DNA from: Plantago elongata
Lineage: Eukaryota; Streptophyta; Magnoliopsida; Lamiales; Plantaginaceae
Length of the DNA stretch: 27,183 nucleotides
Direction of reading: 5' to 3'
Assembly (NCBI GenBank): GCA_036897095.1
Contig: JAYMSP010001983.1
Coordinates: forward strand, 1-27,183
In this document: positions 1 through 11,665 of the stretch, in pieces
How the letters are laid out: every line of letters starts with the position of its first letter
Position numbering within the stretch: the first letter of the stretch is position 1
Program-made: the position numbers and the translations under genes
Notes under the pieces: model-generated
Seen by the model: the letters and a program-made list of their open reading frames with translations, nothing else
The model's database searches: none
Told to the model about the DNA's origin: nothing

Positions 1-1103
1 GCGCACTTTGGGTGGGGTGAGGGGGGGGGGGAGTCCTAAACAAGTGTAAGATTATCGAAAAAGTTATTTGAAATCTTCAATTTTTGGGTACTTTATAGCC
101 ACTTGTAGTTTTTCAACTCGTGTAAAAAGAAAGAAAGAAACTGATGTCTTTTTAAAGCCTTTTCAAATGAAGAAGATTATTTTATTTTTGAATTTGCAGG
201 CGTTACATAGACTTTATCTTACATAACTTAGTTCAACATCATCAGTGCTTATGTGAACTTCTAACCTTCTTGAATTTCATATTTCTTCTAAACACTTTTC
301 TAATATGCCACATCATTCAAAATCTCAATTACTTCAAAAGACCTATCAATATAAGTTACAACAGTGAAGAATAGAGTCTCAGTTACATCAACTAGCAATT
401 TAGAATGCACATCATTAAGCAGTTTGATATGAGCATGCCTGGAAGAATTAATATTGGTAAGCATGTGTTGCTCACTCCCATTATGCACTATGATGAAAAA
501 CATTTCCACCATGTTCACCGACACAACAGAAGGAATAAGAACTAAAAATTAAATAAAATTCTAATTCAGCGATTACGAATCTATGACCAAATCGACAACA
601 TTATTATATCACATCCTTGACATTACGAAGATGATAAAAAAAACCTCATTTTTGGAAATTATGAACTCACTTAATGCCAGTTGCCATTTCCGTCAATGCT
701 GAATTCAACCGATGATGAAAATGGACAAATTGCATGTGCAATTTGTTGAAAACATATGGAAATAATTTTATTGATACTAATGGAAAGGTGATTGATGAAG
801 AAGAAGACGTTACGAAGAAGAAGACAGAGAAATATTTTGACAGATTTGTAAAAAAGTTGATAAGGAAATTATATTAAAACTTAATTTCCAACAAATAAAG
901 TGTTAAGGTTTATATGAATTTCATCATGTATCTAAATTAAAATAAAATGGACAACCATCAAACATCTTTTAGACCTAAATAAATAAAAATTGAGTAAGAT
1001 GTTTATAAACTTTATGCAAAATAAATTACATTTTCAATTAATGAAATTGTCGATTTTTATAACATAATAGTAACTATTAAATACGTTACGTATCTAGATA
1101 AAT
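1..1103. other. AT-rich intergenic sequence, no gene seen
   Basis: I see no convincing coding region here. A 74-codon open frame on the minus strand at 300-524 has no recognisable motif and no splice context. The left edge carries a G-rich stretch at 10-31 ending in a run of eleven G. The last part is the likely promoter of the LPP gene. Confidence 0.6.
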
Positions 1104-1111
1104 TATAAATA
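1104..1111 (+). promoter_or_regulatory. TATA box of the LPP gene
   Basis: The octamer TATAAATA lies in AT-rich sequence, about 30 nt before a pyrimidine-rich stretch that begins the probable leader exon. No initiator or transcript evidence is visible, so the start site near 1135-1140 is inferred. Confidence 0.55.
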
Positions 1112-1139
1112 CTAAGCAAAACTTCCCCAACTTTTAATC

Positions 1140-1406
1140 CGAATATGTGACGCTTGTTTTGCCTTTGGAGAAAGACGAAGAAAAGAAACGCACTTTTTCT
1201 TCTCCGCGTTGTGTTCCAAATTTGAAATACAAAAATCGTTCAATTCAATGAAGGTGCAGTCCACAAATGGTAAAGTTGCTTTGTTGAAGAAACCTCTTCG
1301 CCAACCTGCTTTTATCTTCCTCTTCATTTCCTCACACCGTCTCATTTACTTAGCTCCACTCTCTCTCTTTCTCTCCAACGAAACCGTTGATGTTCGTCTT
1401 GCTCAG
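1140..1406 (+). other. Probable 5' untranslated leader exon of the LPP gene, with an upstream ORF
   Basis: This pyrimidine-rich stretch lies downstream of a TATA box and ends in a good donor, CTCAG|GTGATT. It would join the acceptor ATTTCAG at 3035-3041, removing an intron of about 1.6 kb. In the spliced leader the frame of the main ATG is closed by TGA at 1388-1390, so the main protein cannot start here. Another frame opens at ATG 1248 and reads 54 codons, stopping at TAA 3045-3047, five nucleotides before the LPP start at 3050. The left end and the absence of further leader exons are inferred. Confidence 0.45.
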
Positions 1407-3049
1407 GTGATTTTCTTCTCATTGCTTTCGCGCATAAACGGTTTACATCGGTGCGAGTTTAGGCACTGGAATTGCCTTGTTTATTGCCTCTGAAATGTTG
1501 TTTTGCTTATGGTGTTTGAGATTTTTCCTATTTCAGTTTCGTCTAGTGTACTGTTCGTGTTTATTCTTCACTCGTAACTGGTTAGTTTCGAAGATCCATG
1601 TGAATTTTGTTTAGCTTGATTTGTTGATGATTAATGGTGATTATTACCGTTTAGAAACTGCAAATGTTAAAATTAGCTATGACAACTCGAAAATTCTGCA
1701 AAGTGCGTTAGTGTATAATACATGAGACCTTTTGGTCCTTGAATTTGTTGGGAATGTTTATCTGCAATTCCGGTTTGTTTCGAAGGAGTCTATTTATTTG
1801 CATTTTTTTGTGACTGTCAAACTTTTGTGTGTTGGCATTTGATCTATCGTGCAACTTCATGACTTTATAGAATAGATTAGGTCTTTTGATGACGATTAGA
1901 TTTTAGTATGTGAAGTTACAACATAGGGTATCCTCTTGTCGTATCCTGTATTTAGCATCAAAACTACATGTATCTCACAATTGAAAGGAAAATGGATATA
2001 GTTAGTTCATATGCTTGTTCGAACTGTTGATTTCCCAATGGAGTTGAATCCAGAGCTTACAGCCTATTTAGTGAACTTGATAGCTGCTACACACAATTTG
2101 TATTCTCTGTGTTGCTTTGTCTTCAGAAGTTCAGAGCAAGAGTTAACTAATTTTTCTGTGAGTACAGATAAGTAAACTTGTAAGGACATGCATATATGTA
2201 TGAATATTGCAAGCACCGCAGCAGTATCTCTATCGGTTTGTTATTAAGAATAACGGGTACACGTAAGTTAGTTTACCGGCGGTGTGTTGAAAATGAGTAC
2301 TCTACTCCCTCATCCAAACCTCCCCATACATATGCTATTAAGCCTTGAACAGTTAAACCACACGTGTGACAGTTACCAACATTTGTCTTATGATGTACTC
2401 CAGTTCCTCTCCTTTTCTAAATACAAGCCACATAGTCAGAACATTTTTGGTTTCCAATGTTGTATCCTAATGCCACCCCAAGTACCTCTACTCTAGTTTT
2501 ATTTTTGGCATAATGTGACATTACTAAATACATTGGAGGAGTTTAGAATATGCTCTCCTCCGAGTTAGAGAGTGAGAGGCCAACAGCACTTAAGTTATAT
2601 GAATATGTATATTGATGCAGGCTGCACATTCTAGCTTTGCTTGCACTAATATATTTCTGTTACTTCAAGTGACTAACAACTTTTAAAAACAATTCGTAAG
2701 ATGAGTGTTTAATAAGTCAAAAGGATTATCTACCTGTTCAAAGCTGAAGGCTTAATTTTTTACTTGGGTGAGTTGACACTGAGAGAAATTGCAAGAATAT
2801 TTTACCAACTATGAGAAGGTTTGGCGTAATCCAGGCTATTGTGTTTCAAATTTTGTTCAGGGATCTCTATGTGATTATTCTGCCAAGGTTTTATATGCCA
2901 AGTTAAACTGAATTTTTTCTTGTTTTCTTGCCTATTTTATAAGCATAATTGCATCTTCATATATCTGAAACTTGATATCTTCTTCTGTGCTTGACATTTT
3001 AAGTAATCAGGAGTTAGCTAATGCTGTTTCAATCATTTCAGGTCTAAAA

Positions 3050-4477
3050 ATGCCTGAGATTCAGCTGGGTGCCCACACTATAAGAACTCATGGAACTCAC
3101 GTAGCCAGGTTTCATATGCATGACTGGTTGATTCTTATGCTGCTTGTGGTTATAGAGATAATTCTAAATGTGATTGAACCATTTCACCGATTTGTTGGGG
3201 AAGACATGATGAGTGACCTAAAGTACCCTTTGCAAGATAATACTATTCCTCTGTGGGCCATTCCGGTATGTTAGAATACTAATTATAGACATGGTGCCTC
3301 GAGATGGTACTCTGTGATTCTTTTTTCATTTCTCGAAAAATAATATAGTTTGCTCTTTTATCATGGTGACAGATCATTGCTGTAATTTTGCCCTTCACAA
3401 TCATCATCGTCTTTTACTTCATTCGACGTGATGTTTATGATTTACATCAAGCTGTACTGGGTATCGCTCTCCTCTTTGCTGCCCATTATTTTCTTTCTTT
3501 CTGCGTAGACGAACCTCAAGAAGAAAACTTATGTCAATTGTTCTCTCAGGCCTGCTCTTCGCCGTGTTTATAGCGGGTGTCCTTACTGATGCAATTAAAG
3601 ATGCTGTTGGTCGTCCTCGACCAGACTTCTTTTGGCGTTGCTTTCCTGATGGCATAGGGGTGAGTTCTGTTAGTACGATCTTGCAAGGCCGTTATATACG
3701 TTTTGAAGTGCGTCTCCTAATCTCCCCATCATGTACCCGGTAGTGACACCTCTCTCTTTTGTGGATAGATATTCCACAATGTCACAGGGAATGTTCAGTG
3801 TACTGGATTAAAGAATGTCATAAAAGAGGGGCACAAAAGCTTTCCAAGTGGACATACTTCATGTAAGTTTAATGTCTCAATATTCTAGTTTTAGTGACTA
3901 TATGCTTGTGTTACAACTTACAACTTATGAGTCGAGTCTTACTTATCTTCTAATGCTTTCTTTGCTCTTCATCTCAAGTTGCCTTACTTATCTTCTATTG
4001 CAAATCAACTTGCAGTTTCTCATACAGTTGTGTAATACTACTAAGCAGTTTCCTTTAGAGCTCTTCCTCTTTCATATGGTGGATTTTATTATAGAGTTAT
4101 ATAAAATGAGTCATGCAGGTATATCTCGTCTGGATATGGATAATAACTGGTTCATTATATATGAACTATTTTTTTTTGGCTTTACTGAGTATTGCAATCT
4201 TCACTTCATGATTTAGAATATTACTTAAAACTTCACCTTGAGCATACATATTTGATGTATAAAAGAAGTTTCTAGTTAGTTGACTAAGAATGCATCAGTT
4301 TTTTTCTGCGGAATGTTTGTATCCATCTTTTGTCAATGATTTATGGCTTAACTGATTGTTGTCGTGAACAAGTGGAGGTTTATTACTTAAGAAACTAATA
4401 TAGTCGATGTTTGCATCTAATCTGCGGAAAACAAATAGAAAATATACTCAATTTCTGATTACTTGTCCTGCCCTCTT

Positions 4478-4516
<39 letters not shown>

Positions 4517-5929
4517 TTAGTGGTCTGCTTCAAAGTGCAAAGCATGATTTTGATGTGACACAGTAGTCAACATTAATTGGAAATTTAATATCTGGGTAAT
4601 TGATTAGCCATTAGCCACATCGGAAATAGCATTCACTGAGACTTTGCAATTTCTCGTGCTCCAGTGCATGCAGCATAGCAGCATCCTTGTATACTCTTCT
4701 GCCCAAATAGAAGAAATAGTTTCGAACACCTGAGTCTTGGACTTTTGGTGGAACATATCCTGAAGCTCTGAATGTGCAAATTAGAAATGATATAAATTCT
4801 GATGCCTATAAATAATGACAACCTTAGTCATCATTCAGTTAAACCTAAATAATTGAGGAAAGCTGGTAAAATATTAAATTTCATATCTTGTCTCCATGTG
4901 TTATTTATATATCCAAGATCACAACAAACAAACTATCTTTCATTTGCACTCTGTGTATCTAATATTAGGTTGGATGTTCTGTTTGTAGGGTCATTTGCTG
5001 GACTTGGCTTCCTAGCCTGGTACTTATCAGGTAAAATAAGAGTATTTGATCGCAGAGGCCATGTTGCAAAGCTCTGCATTATCTTTGTACCCCTACTTCT
5101 AGCAGCACTAGTTGGAGTTTCACGAGTTGATGATTATTGGCACCATTGGCAAGATGTTTTTGCTGGAGGTTTGTTAGGTTGGTAGATAAAAACTGTTTCA
5201 ATTTTTTTTTACCTGACTACACTCTAGCTAAATCAATATTTATTCTAATTATTTGCAAATGTTTTATGTGCAGGGATGACAGTGGCCTCATTTTGTTACC
5301 TTCAGTTCTTTCCACCACCATATGACACAGATGGTATCTTCCTTTGGACCTTATTTTCGTGAATAATTGCTGTGCCATTTTTGTCTATAATATGAGTCTG
5401 TTTCGAGCATCAGTAGATTCTTGGGGTTCCTGGCAACTTATATATCAAGCTGATGGCTTAAAAGTGAGCTTGTTGTGTTTAGAAGTGTTTACTTGGCTTC
5501 TCACGTTGGGTGCTTTTACAACTCCCTTTTTGAGCTGGTTTCCCTGTGATGCCATTCCATTTATGATGCCAACATAGGCTTTTTGAATATAAGCATGAAA
5601 ACTTGAGAAAGATGAACCTATGGCTTGTGATGGGCATTCACTGAATCATACTACTATATTATGATGTGTCCATCATTGAACTCCTTTTTTTTCTAATACC
5701 ATCCTCTTGATACCTAGTGAATTAACTAACATACTCAACATTTGCAGGTTGGGCTCCTCATATGTATTTCACTATGCTGGCAGAGTCACGGAATGGCACC
5801 GGAACATCAGCACACAATGGTAGGCGTGGAGAACTTGAAACCGTGTACATCCAGCGTCAACAATCCCATGGCAATACTCATGACTCAGATTCAGCCCTTG
5901 AAGACGTGGAGTTAGGAAGAACTCATTGA
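3050..5929 (+). CDS. LPP2: Lipid phosphate phosphatase (LPP2/LPP3-like, PAP2 superfamily), seven coding exons
   Basis: The exons are 3050-3265, 3373-3460, 3550-3659, 3769-3862, 4989-5177, 5274-5333 and 5748-5929. All junctions are GT-AG and in phase, giving 312 residues, a normal length for plant LPPs. The family is an integral membrane enzyme that removes phosphate from phosphatidic acid and related lipid phosphates. All three catalytic motifs are present: KDAVGRPRP (about residues 118-126), PSGH (164-167, catalytic His 167) and SR-x5-H-x3-D (214-225, with His 221 and Asp 225). About six hydrophobic segments are visible. The N-terminus through [13 protein letters not shown] is typical of LPP2/LPP3, without the longer amino end of some LPP1/LPP3 forms. 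The last 55 or so residues are hydrophilic and lie after the final membrane segment. The ATG is the first in frame after the acceptor at 3041. Which Arabidopsis paralogue is closest is uncertain. Confidence 0.95.
4479..4514. repeat. (GT)18 microsatellite in LPP intron 4
   Basis: An uninterrupted GT dinucleotide run of 36 nt lies inside the 1,126-nt intron between coding exons 4 and 5. It is likely polymorphic in length. Confidence 0.95.
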
Positions 5930-8716
5930 AATTTAGTTTTGGATCAGACCGTGCACATAGTTGTCTATAATCTGACTCATAGGAAAATTGCTAATGTTGC
6001 CTTTTGATACTCTGCCCTGACTGTTTACATGTGATTGACTGGGAATTCCATCTCGTTTGCCTTCCTAGATAAGCTGGTGATGTATATCTGATGGTTTACT
6101 CTGCCCTCAATTGATGAAGAATGTGATCCACAAACGTCATTGTGGATTGAGCATTACATGATGATGAAGATGAAGATGAAGATTAATACTGGCAGGTTAC
6201 CGTAAGCAAAAAGGCATTTGGATGCATATTTCAGTAATTAGAGTTCCGTACAATTTGAATAATCTGGGGTTCATTGATTCCTGGATAAAAAGGAGTACAT
6301 TAATTCTTGTTAAAACTTTCAGTTTTCAATATTTTCTTTAAAACCTAGAAATGAACTGTACGAAAAAGTCTCATGGGGTGAGGGGGAGGAAATACAATCT
6401 ATTAAATCGTAAAATAGATTTATATTCTGACATTTTATTAGAAAATGGTGTTATACATAGATCAATGTTTATTTATAATATTGTTAGTACAATTGAAAAC
6501 ATTTTGTATGCTCCCTTCAAGTAATCAAAACATATAGTACATATATTTTAAGGCATTACAGTTCATAAATATTCGTACAAAAGTATAAAACATAAAATTT
6601 TATTTGATACAATATCTATGTAGAGACGGACCATAATATCAATAAAAATGTTCATGTTATTAAGTAAAACACTCATATTGAAATAAATATTGGTATAATA
6701 TGAAAAAACTTAATATCGAGAATATGAATGCTTTTATTAATAGCATGGATACTTTTATTGATAACATAATCCATTTCTACGTAGACCGTCATTATTTTGG
6801 ATTTTCATAGAAGTCTTTGTAGATGAGTCCATGAGTATTACTTCAAAATTCAATTACTTATTCAGAGTGAGTGTCGCAGGTATCCCATTCATAAATTTCA
6901 TTTTATAACCATAAGAAATCATTTAGGTAGTGTTTTGTTTGGAAGGAAATGTGCAAAGTCAATAACTTTTGTCAAAAAGAATCTATTTTGTTGTTATTGG
7001 AAGTGGAAATTGAAGTGGAAATGTGGTTGAATCATAATTCCTCAATAAAATTGAAAATCACATTGTAGTGTAAAATGAAGTGACAATTCCCTCTTCTCAA
7101 CTCCTCACTAGCAAGAATTATCAATATGAGATTTACTGTTCACTTTGGAGGGAATTCACTTGAGACTTAAGCGTAAGTAAGTAATTGAAGTTGATTTGTT
7201 TAAATCAAGAAGATTGTTTATGTTTATGATTAGATCAACATTTAAGAGAGATCACATTGACATATTTGTTACAAACACATTTAGCTATAAACTATAAAGA
7301 GCTCATATTTAAAAATGCAAGTAATGTAAATACATATAAAAAGTAGATTAATTAAATACATTAATTTGGAGTATATTATTTCGTAGTTAGTTATCCATTA
7401 TTTTTGTAAGATTACCTCTCGGAAAAGTTTTTATTTTAGTGCTACAATAATTTAACCAACTAGCTAGAACAAAGACATGTTAAATTTAGAATTGATTAAC
7501 CAAGTCAAACTCGATCTTGAGCTTGCAAGGCAGCCACCAAATGTTATAGAATAACATACAACTTGTAAGTATAAAATGGCGAATAAGGTGTGTGAAAATA
7601 AAATGGAACTTGTAAACTATTTTAACTAACTGGAAATGACATATAAATCGAAAGTGTATTGGATTTATGTTTTTGTTGACACTTTTTGACTACGATTTTG
7701 CTATGTCGTTAACTTGCTAGATTCGGGATGGATGAACTAGGGTCGGGATTAGAAAATTTGGGGGGCGGAGTTTTGGAGTCTGAAATTTTGGGATTCAATT
7801 GTTCGGCTTATTTCATCAAATTCAACCTTTCATGATTAAAATTGGATATTTCCCGTCGAAGGCCCAAACCAGCTTACACAAACGGCCCAACACTTTGATC
7901 TGCTAAGCCAGGCCCAATGCCCATTAAACAAAATCCCATTTCCACTTTCAAAAACCAAACAACGAAATTGTCCAAAAACGAAACCGATTCGAAATTGCAC
8001 AATAAGAAACCAAATAAGAAATTCTTCACAATTCCTCCTTCAAATAATGGGATTTTGATTTCTAAACAATCTCATGGAATTATCATCCTAACCATTCCCA
8101 TAAAAAATCAAACACTAACTTATACAATTGTGTGGGCTAAAGAAGCATGAAGATCATATTTGGATTTGGGCCGCAAAAGAAACTTTATCCCTCAGTTTCA
8201 TCAAAATTCATACATTTATTATTTTTAATCGTCTCACCAAACTTCATACATTACTAAAAGAAAAGTTACCCAACAACTAACAAAAATTATATATTTTATC
8301 ACTAAAATTATACGTTTCTTCACCTTCTTCATTTTTATCATTACTTTAACTGTTCACATAGAACTACACGTCAACTTTAATACAAAATTTAATGGGATGG
8401 AAAAGGTATAATTTTGTACTTTCCAGTGGTCATTGAAGATATAGAAATACAAACAATTATCGAATCGGTTTATTTGTGAGTCAACTTGCGGATAAGCCAA
8501 TTTGCAAAAATCCGTGAGGACCCAGCGACACTACGAAATTGCAAAATATGGGAACAATCAATGCAGAATACAAAAATCTAATAACAGCACACGCCACGCC
8601 ACATGGATCACAAACAATACTACGAGTTCCATTAATTTTGGTGAAAACACTTCTCTTCTCTTATTTTATCTTCTCCAAATAGGTAGCTAATCCGATCGAG
8701 AATCAGTTACTCTGCC
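5930..8716. other. LPP 3' untranslated region and AT-rich spacer
   Basis: The first few hundred bases are the LPP 3' UTR, with a short GAT/GAA repeat near 6160-6184. Beyond about 6350 the sequence is AT-rich without a supported gene. A 77-codon open frame at 7917-8150 is low-complexity (Asn, Lys, Thr) and looks fortuitous. Three GGCCCA hexamers cluster at 7861-7916, with a TGGGCC at 8167. These resemble plant site II promoter elements, upstream of the BAT1-like exon at 8717. Confidence 0.55.
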
Positions 8717-9437
8717 ATGAAAATGGAGATTCCGATCACCGACGACTATCAACAACTGCCAGCTGAGGATGACTCGCTGCTCAATAAGCTCGGTTACAAG
8801 CAGGAACTTAACCGGGGTCTATCGTAAGTACTACTACTTCAAATTCAATCGATGATCATTTCCTCTTTCTTGCATTCTTCGCTTCAATCAATACTTTTGT
8901 TCCTCATGTTTATCGATCAATCTCTCTTTACATTAACGGCCGACCTGCCGTAAGCTTCTTTATTGATCGATTTAATACATACTTGTGAATTGTGATCAAT
9001 TGCCAACTGTGTCTGTGTGAGGTTCAATTTGATATTGTTGCAGAAATGCTTGCGTGATTTCTACTCGATTTCGATTTGCGTTTTGAGAACAGTTCGCAGA
9101 GATCTAAATTGAAGCACTGTTCGCTCAAATTTCGAGCTGTGTCTGTTTAGCTGAAAACAAACAAAACTGATTTGTTTGCAAAAGGGCCCACCGGTTGGTT
9201 TAGAACCAATAGGTGCCCACCATGTGCCGAAAGGCTCACCTAAAACATAATGCTAATAAACATGTATAGCAGTATAGGACATTCATTTACTTTAAACTCA
9301 ACCTAATCAACTAATCAGTAGGAAAATTAAATAAATTCAGCACTAGTACTTTCTTTTTACCATGGAATGAGTCCGTCCTGGGTGTGAGTTGGGACTTGGG
9401 AGCCTATTTCCTCGCTTGAGATTTATGCTATTATAAG

Positions 9438-9543
9438 TGTATGTATATCTACTATTAGCATCATCTCACATTTTACGATACGGTGATTAATGTATGTATA
9501 TCTACTATTAGCATCATCTCACATTTTACGATACGATGATTAA
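9438..9543. repeat. 53-bp tandem duplication, two copies
   Basis: Unit 1 is 9438-9490 and unit 2 is 9491-9543, each starting TGTATGTATATCTACTATTA. They differ at one base (CGGTGATTAA against CGATGATTAA). They lie in the intron of the truncated BAT1-like copy, and near identity suggests a recent event. Confidence 0.95.
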
Positions 9544-10056
9544 TGATTGTTATAGTAAACCTCACATATTAGCGTAGGAGTGGAACCACTAAATATCTTG
9601 ATAATATTTTTGAAAAGTTGAATCGTAAAAGCTATTGCGATCTTAACATATAGTACTATTATATACTAGCTAGCTAATATATCACCTTTGAGTCGATTTC
9701 AATTTATATTTTTAAGTATTTACTTTTCTATGTCGGGTTAAGGTCTCCTTTAAGTAAAATTATCAACTCCGAAACTTTGATAAAACTCCTTTACCTGTTG
9801 TATATATCTCACAAACCTAAAAAAGAAAATGTTATGGAAATGTATTGTTTATATAATTCAAAATAGATGGATGGTAACTTTTAAGTAAATTTTACTCCCT
9901 TCATTTCGTTTAAGTGTATAGGTTTATTAATTTAAGTTAAACGTTAGTTCATACTATTTTTAAAAAGGAAATAGATTTTAATATTAAACTAGTCTGATGG
10001 TGCTACAATCGTCTTTAGATATTACATTCTATAGCCACTCAGGGCAAGTATCCCAA

Positions 10057-11170
10057 ATAAAATTAGGGATAATTACATATACCCCTGTTAGACGCTCATG
10101 TTGTAGATGGATCCACTTAGATCAACAATTACATCCAGGTCCATTTGCGTTGACCAGGTTAATTCACTATTCATTTTACTTGCAAACCAAACACGACCTT
10201 AGCCAATTCTTTTCACTTTTACTTACTCGATTTGGGAAAATTACAGTACCAATTCATCTTCTTCCACCCGCCAAAACGTCTTCTTCCGTCTTCGCACCAT
10301 AACCGGCGGCGAGTTTGGGTGTCTTCGCGAGTTGACTTACCTCATATCGCCGCCTCACCACCACCGCTCGACCTTCTTCCGATCGCAGCACCACCCATCT
10401 CCAGCTTCCATCGTCACTGCCCTCCCACCACCGCACCACCCTCTTTCCACCACCGTTCTTCCACAACAACCGCACAACCACCGTCCCTCCCACCGCACCA
10501 CCACCAGAAATGAAGATCCACCACCCTTCCACCATCGCCCGACCTTCTTCCGATCGCAGTACCACCCATCTCCAGCTTTCATCGTCACTGCCCTCCCACC
10601 ACTGCACCGCCCTCTTTCCACCACCGTTCTTCCACAACAACCACACAACCACCGTCCCTCCCACCGCACCACCACCAGATCTGAAGATCCGCCTTCCATA
10701 AATCCACCATTCTCCACCCACCCACAACCACCACGACTGGGAATTACATCGAGAGTCCCTTCCATGATTTACTCAAAATTGGACAGAAGAAGGCTTGCTG
10801 GCTTCAATTTTTCTGTGTTTTGTTATTTTTAAGCTCCGATCTAATTTAAATTCAAGCTTCGATGACTTTTTTCTTCTCTTTTTTTTACGTTTTATGTATT
10901 TACATTTAAATCAATTACATCCAGGTCCTCATGTGATCCTCACGTGGCAGTCGTAAACTTAAGGCTGTTTGGCCAAATGCAAAATCTGAAATTCAAACTG
11001 GGGCAAAAATGACTTTTCCGAATTTAAGGTCGCCGAAAGTCAAATTCGTGGACCTGGATGTATTTGATTTTTATTTATTAGGACTTGCATGTCATTGTTG
11101 ATCTGAGTGGTAGCCATCTGTAATAAACGAATCTAACAGGGGTGGTAGATGTAATTCGCCCATAAAATTA
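10057..11170. mobile_element. Non-autonomous Mutator-like element (MULE) with 9-bp target-site duplications
   Basis: The element proper is 10066-11161 (1,096 bp). The 9-bp ATAAAATTA occurs directly before it (10057-10065) and directly after it (11162-11170), as expected for Mutator-type insertion. The ends are inverted repeats of about 80 bp. The left begins GGGATAATTACATATACC, and the right, reverse-complemented, begins GGGCGAATTACATCTACC; both continue through CCTGTTAGA and AGATCAACAAT. No transposase is encoded. The interior holds a C-rich block with a 171-bp tandem duplication. It sits in the intron of the truncated BAT1-like copy. Assignment to MULE rests on duplication length and long terminal repeats. 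A hAT element would give 8 bp, so the 9-bp duplication favours Mutator. Confidence 0.85.
10369..10690. repeat. 171-bp tandem duplication inside the MULE, C-rich
   Basis: A unit beginning CGACCTTCTTCCGATCGCAG at 10369 recurs at 10540 with few substitutions. The period of 171 is a multiple of three. The block is CCA/CAC-rich, which keeps several frames open on both strands. For example, a 166-codon Pro/His/Thr-rich frame lies at 10332-10832 (+) and a 157-codon Gly/Trp-rich frame at 10254-10727 (-). It could be a captured gene fragment, but no domain is recognisable. Confidence 0.85.
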
Positions 11171-11665
11171 AAACAACTTAAGTTATTAAGTTATTAAAAG
11201 AGGTGTCTTCATGGGCTATGATTTTAAAAGTTTTTTCACTTCATTTTTGACTAAAAGATTCGAAACTGAATTTCCTTCTCGGTAGAGAACTGGGATTTTA
11301 ATTTACTCATACTTTATTTGCACTAATGTATGCTGAAAATAATTATTCTCATTCTAAGAAGTAAAATCTACTTGGGCTTAGATTCGCGTGATGTGTTTGA
11401 ACAGGGCTATTGCAAACTTTTCGGTGACATTCTCAATCATATCGGTTATGACCGGTATTACGACATTATACAGCCAGGGACTAACATTCGGTGGGCCAGT
11501 AACAATGATCTATGGATGGCCGATCGTGGGCATTTTCACCTTCTTTGTGGGCTTATCGTTGGCTGAGATTTGCTCAGCCTACCCAACTTCAGGTGGACTT
11601 TACTTTTGGAGCGCTAAGCTATCTGGTTCCAATTGGGGGCCCTTTTCATCTTGGATCACTGGCTG

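Larger units (their letters stand above)
8717..11665 (+). pseudogene. 5' exon pair of a BAT1-like amino-acid permease (truncated tandem copy or alternative 5' end)
   Basis: Exon 1 is 8717-8823; its end, YKQELNRGLS, matches the family N-terminus. Exon 2 is 11405-11665 and encodes about 87 residues covering the first membrane segments, with the family signatures GLTFGGP and AEICSAYPTSGGLYFW. Both junctions fit: the donor TC|GTAAGT meets acceptor AACAG|G in phase, and exon 2 ends TG|GTATGT. No frameshift or stop is present. Intron phases and exon sizes match the complete BAT1 gene at 13683; I count about 28 differences in 87 residues of exon 2, near 68% identity. None of the other six exons can be found between 11666 and 13682, so this copy alone would lack most of the 12-helix transporter. 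It is either a truncated duplicate or an alternative first-exon pair splicing to the downstream gene. The intron contains a MULE insertion. Confidence 0.75.

Noticed and set aside
300..524. 74-codon minus-strand frame as a gene
   Set aside because: No recognisable motif, no splice signals in support, and AT-rich surroundings where such frames are expected by chance.
1209..1493. 94-codon frame as the N-terminal exon of the LPP protein
   Set aside because: It opens at TTG rather than ATG. Spliced to 3042 it stops at TAA 3045-3047, and the LPP frame itself is closed by TGA at 1388, so this is leader sequence at most.
10332..10832. 166-codon Pro/His-rich open frame as a real protein gene
   Set aside because: It lies in a C-rich tandem duplication inside a MULE. 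Several frames on both strands are open there for compositional reasons, and no domain is visible.
9000..11400. Additional BAT1 exons between exons 1 and 2 of the truncated copy
   Set aside because: The intact gene has exon 2 directly after exon 1, the phases of 8823 and 11405 already fit, and no permease-like peptide occurs in between.
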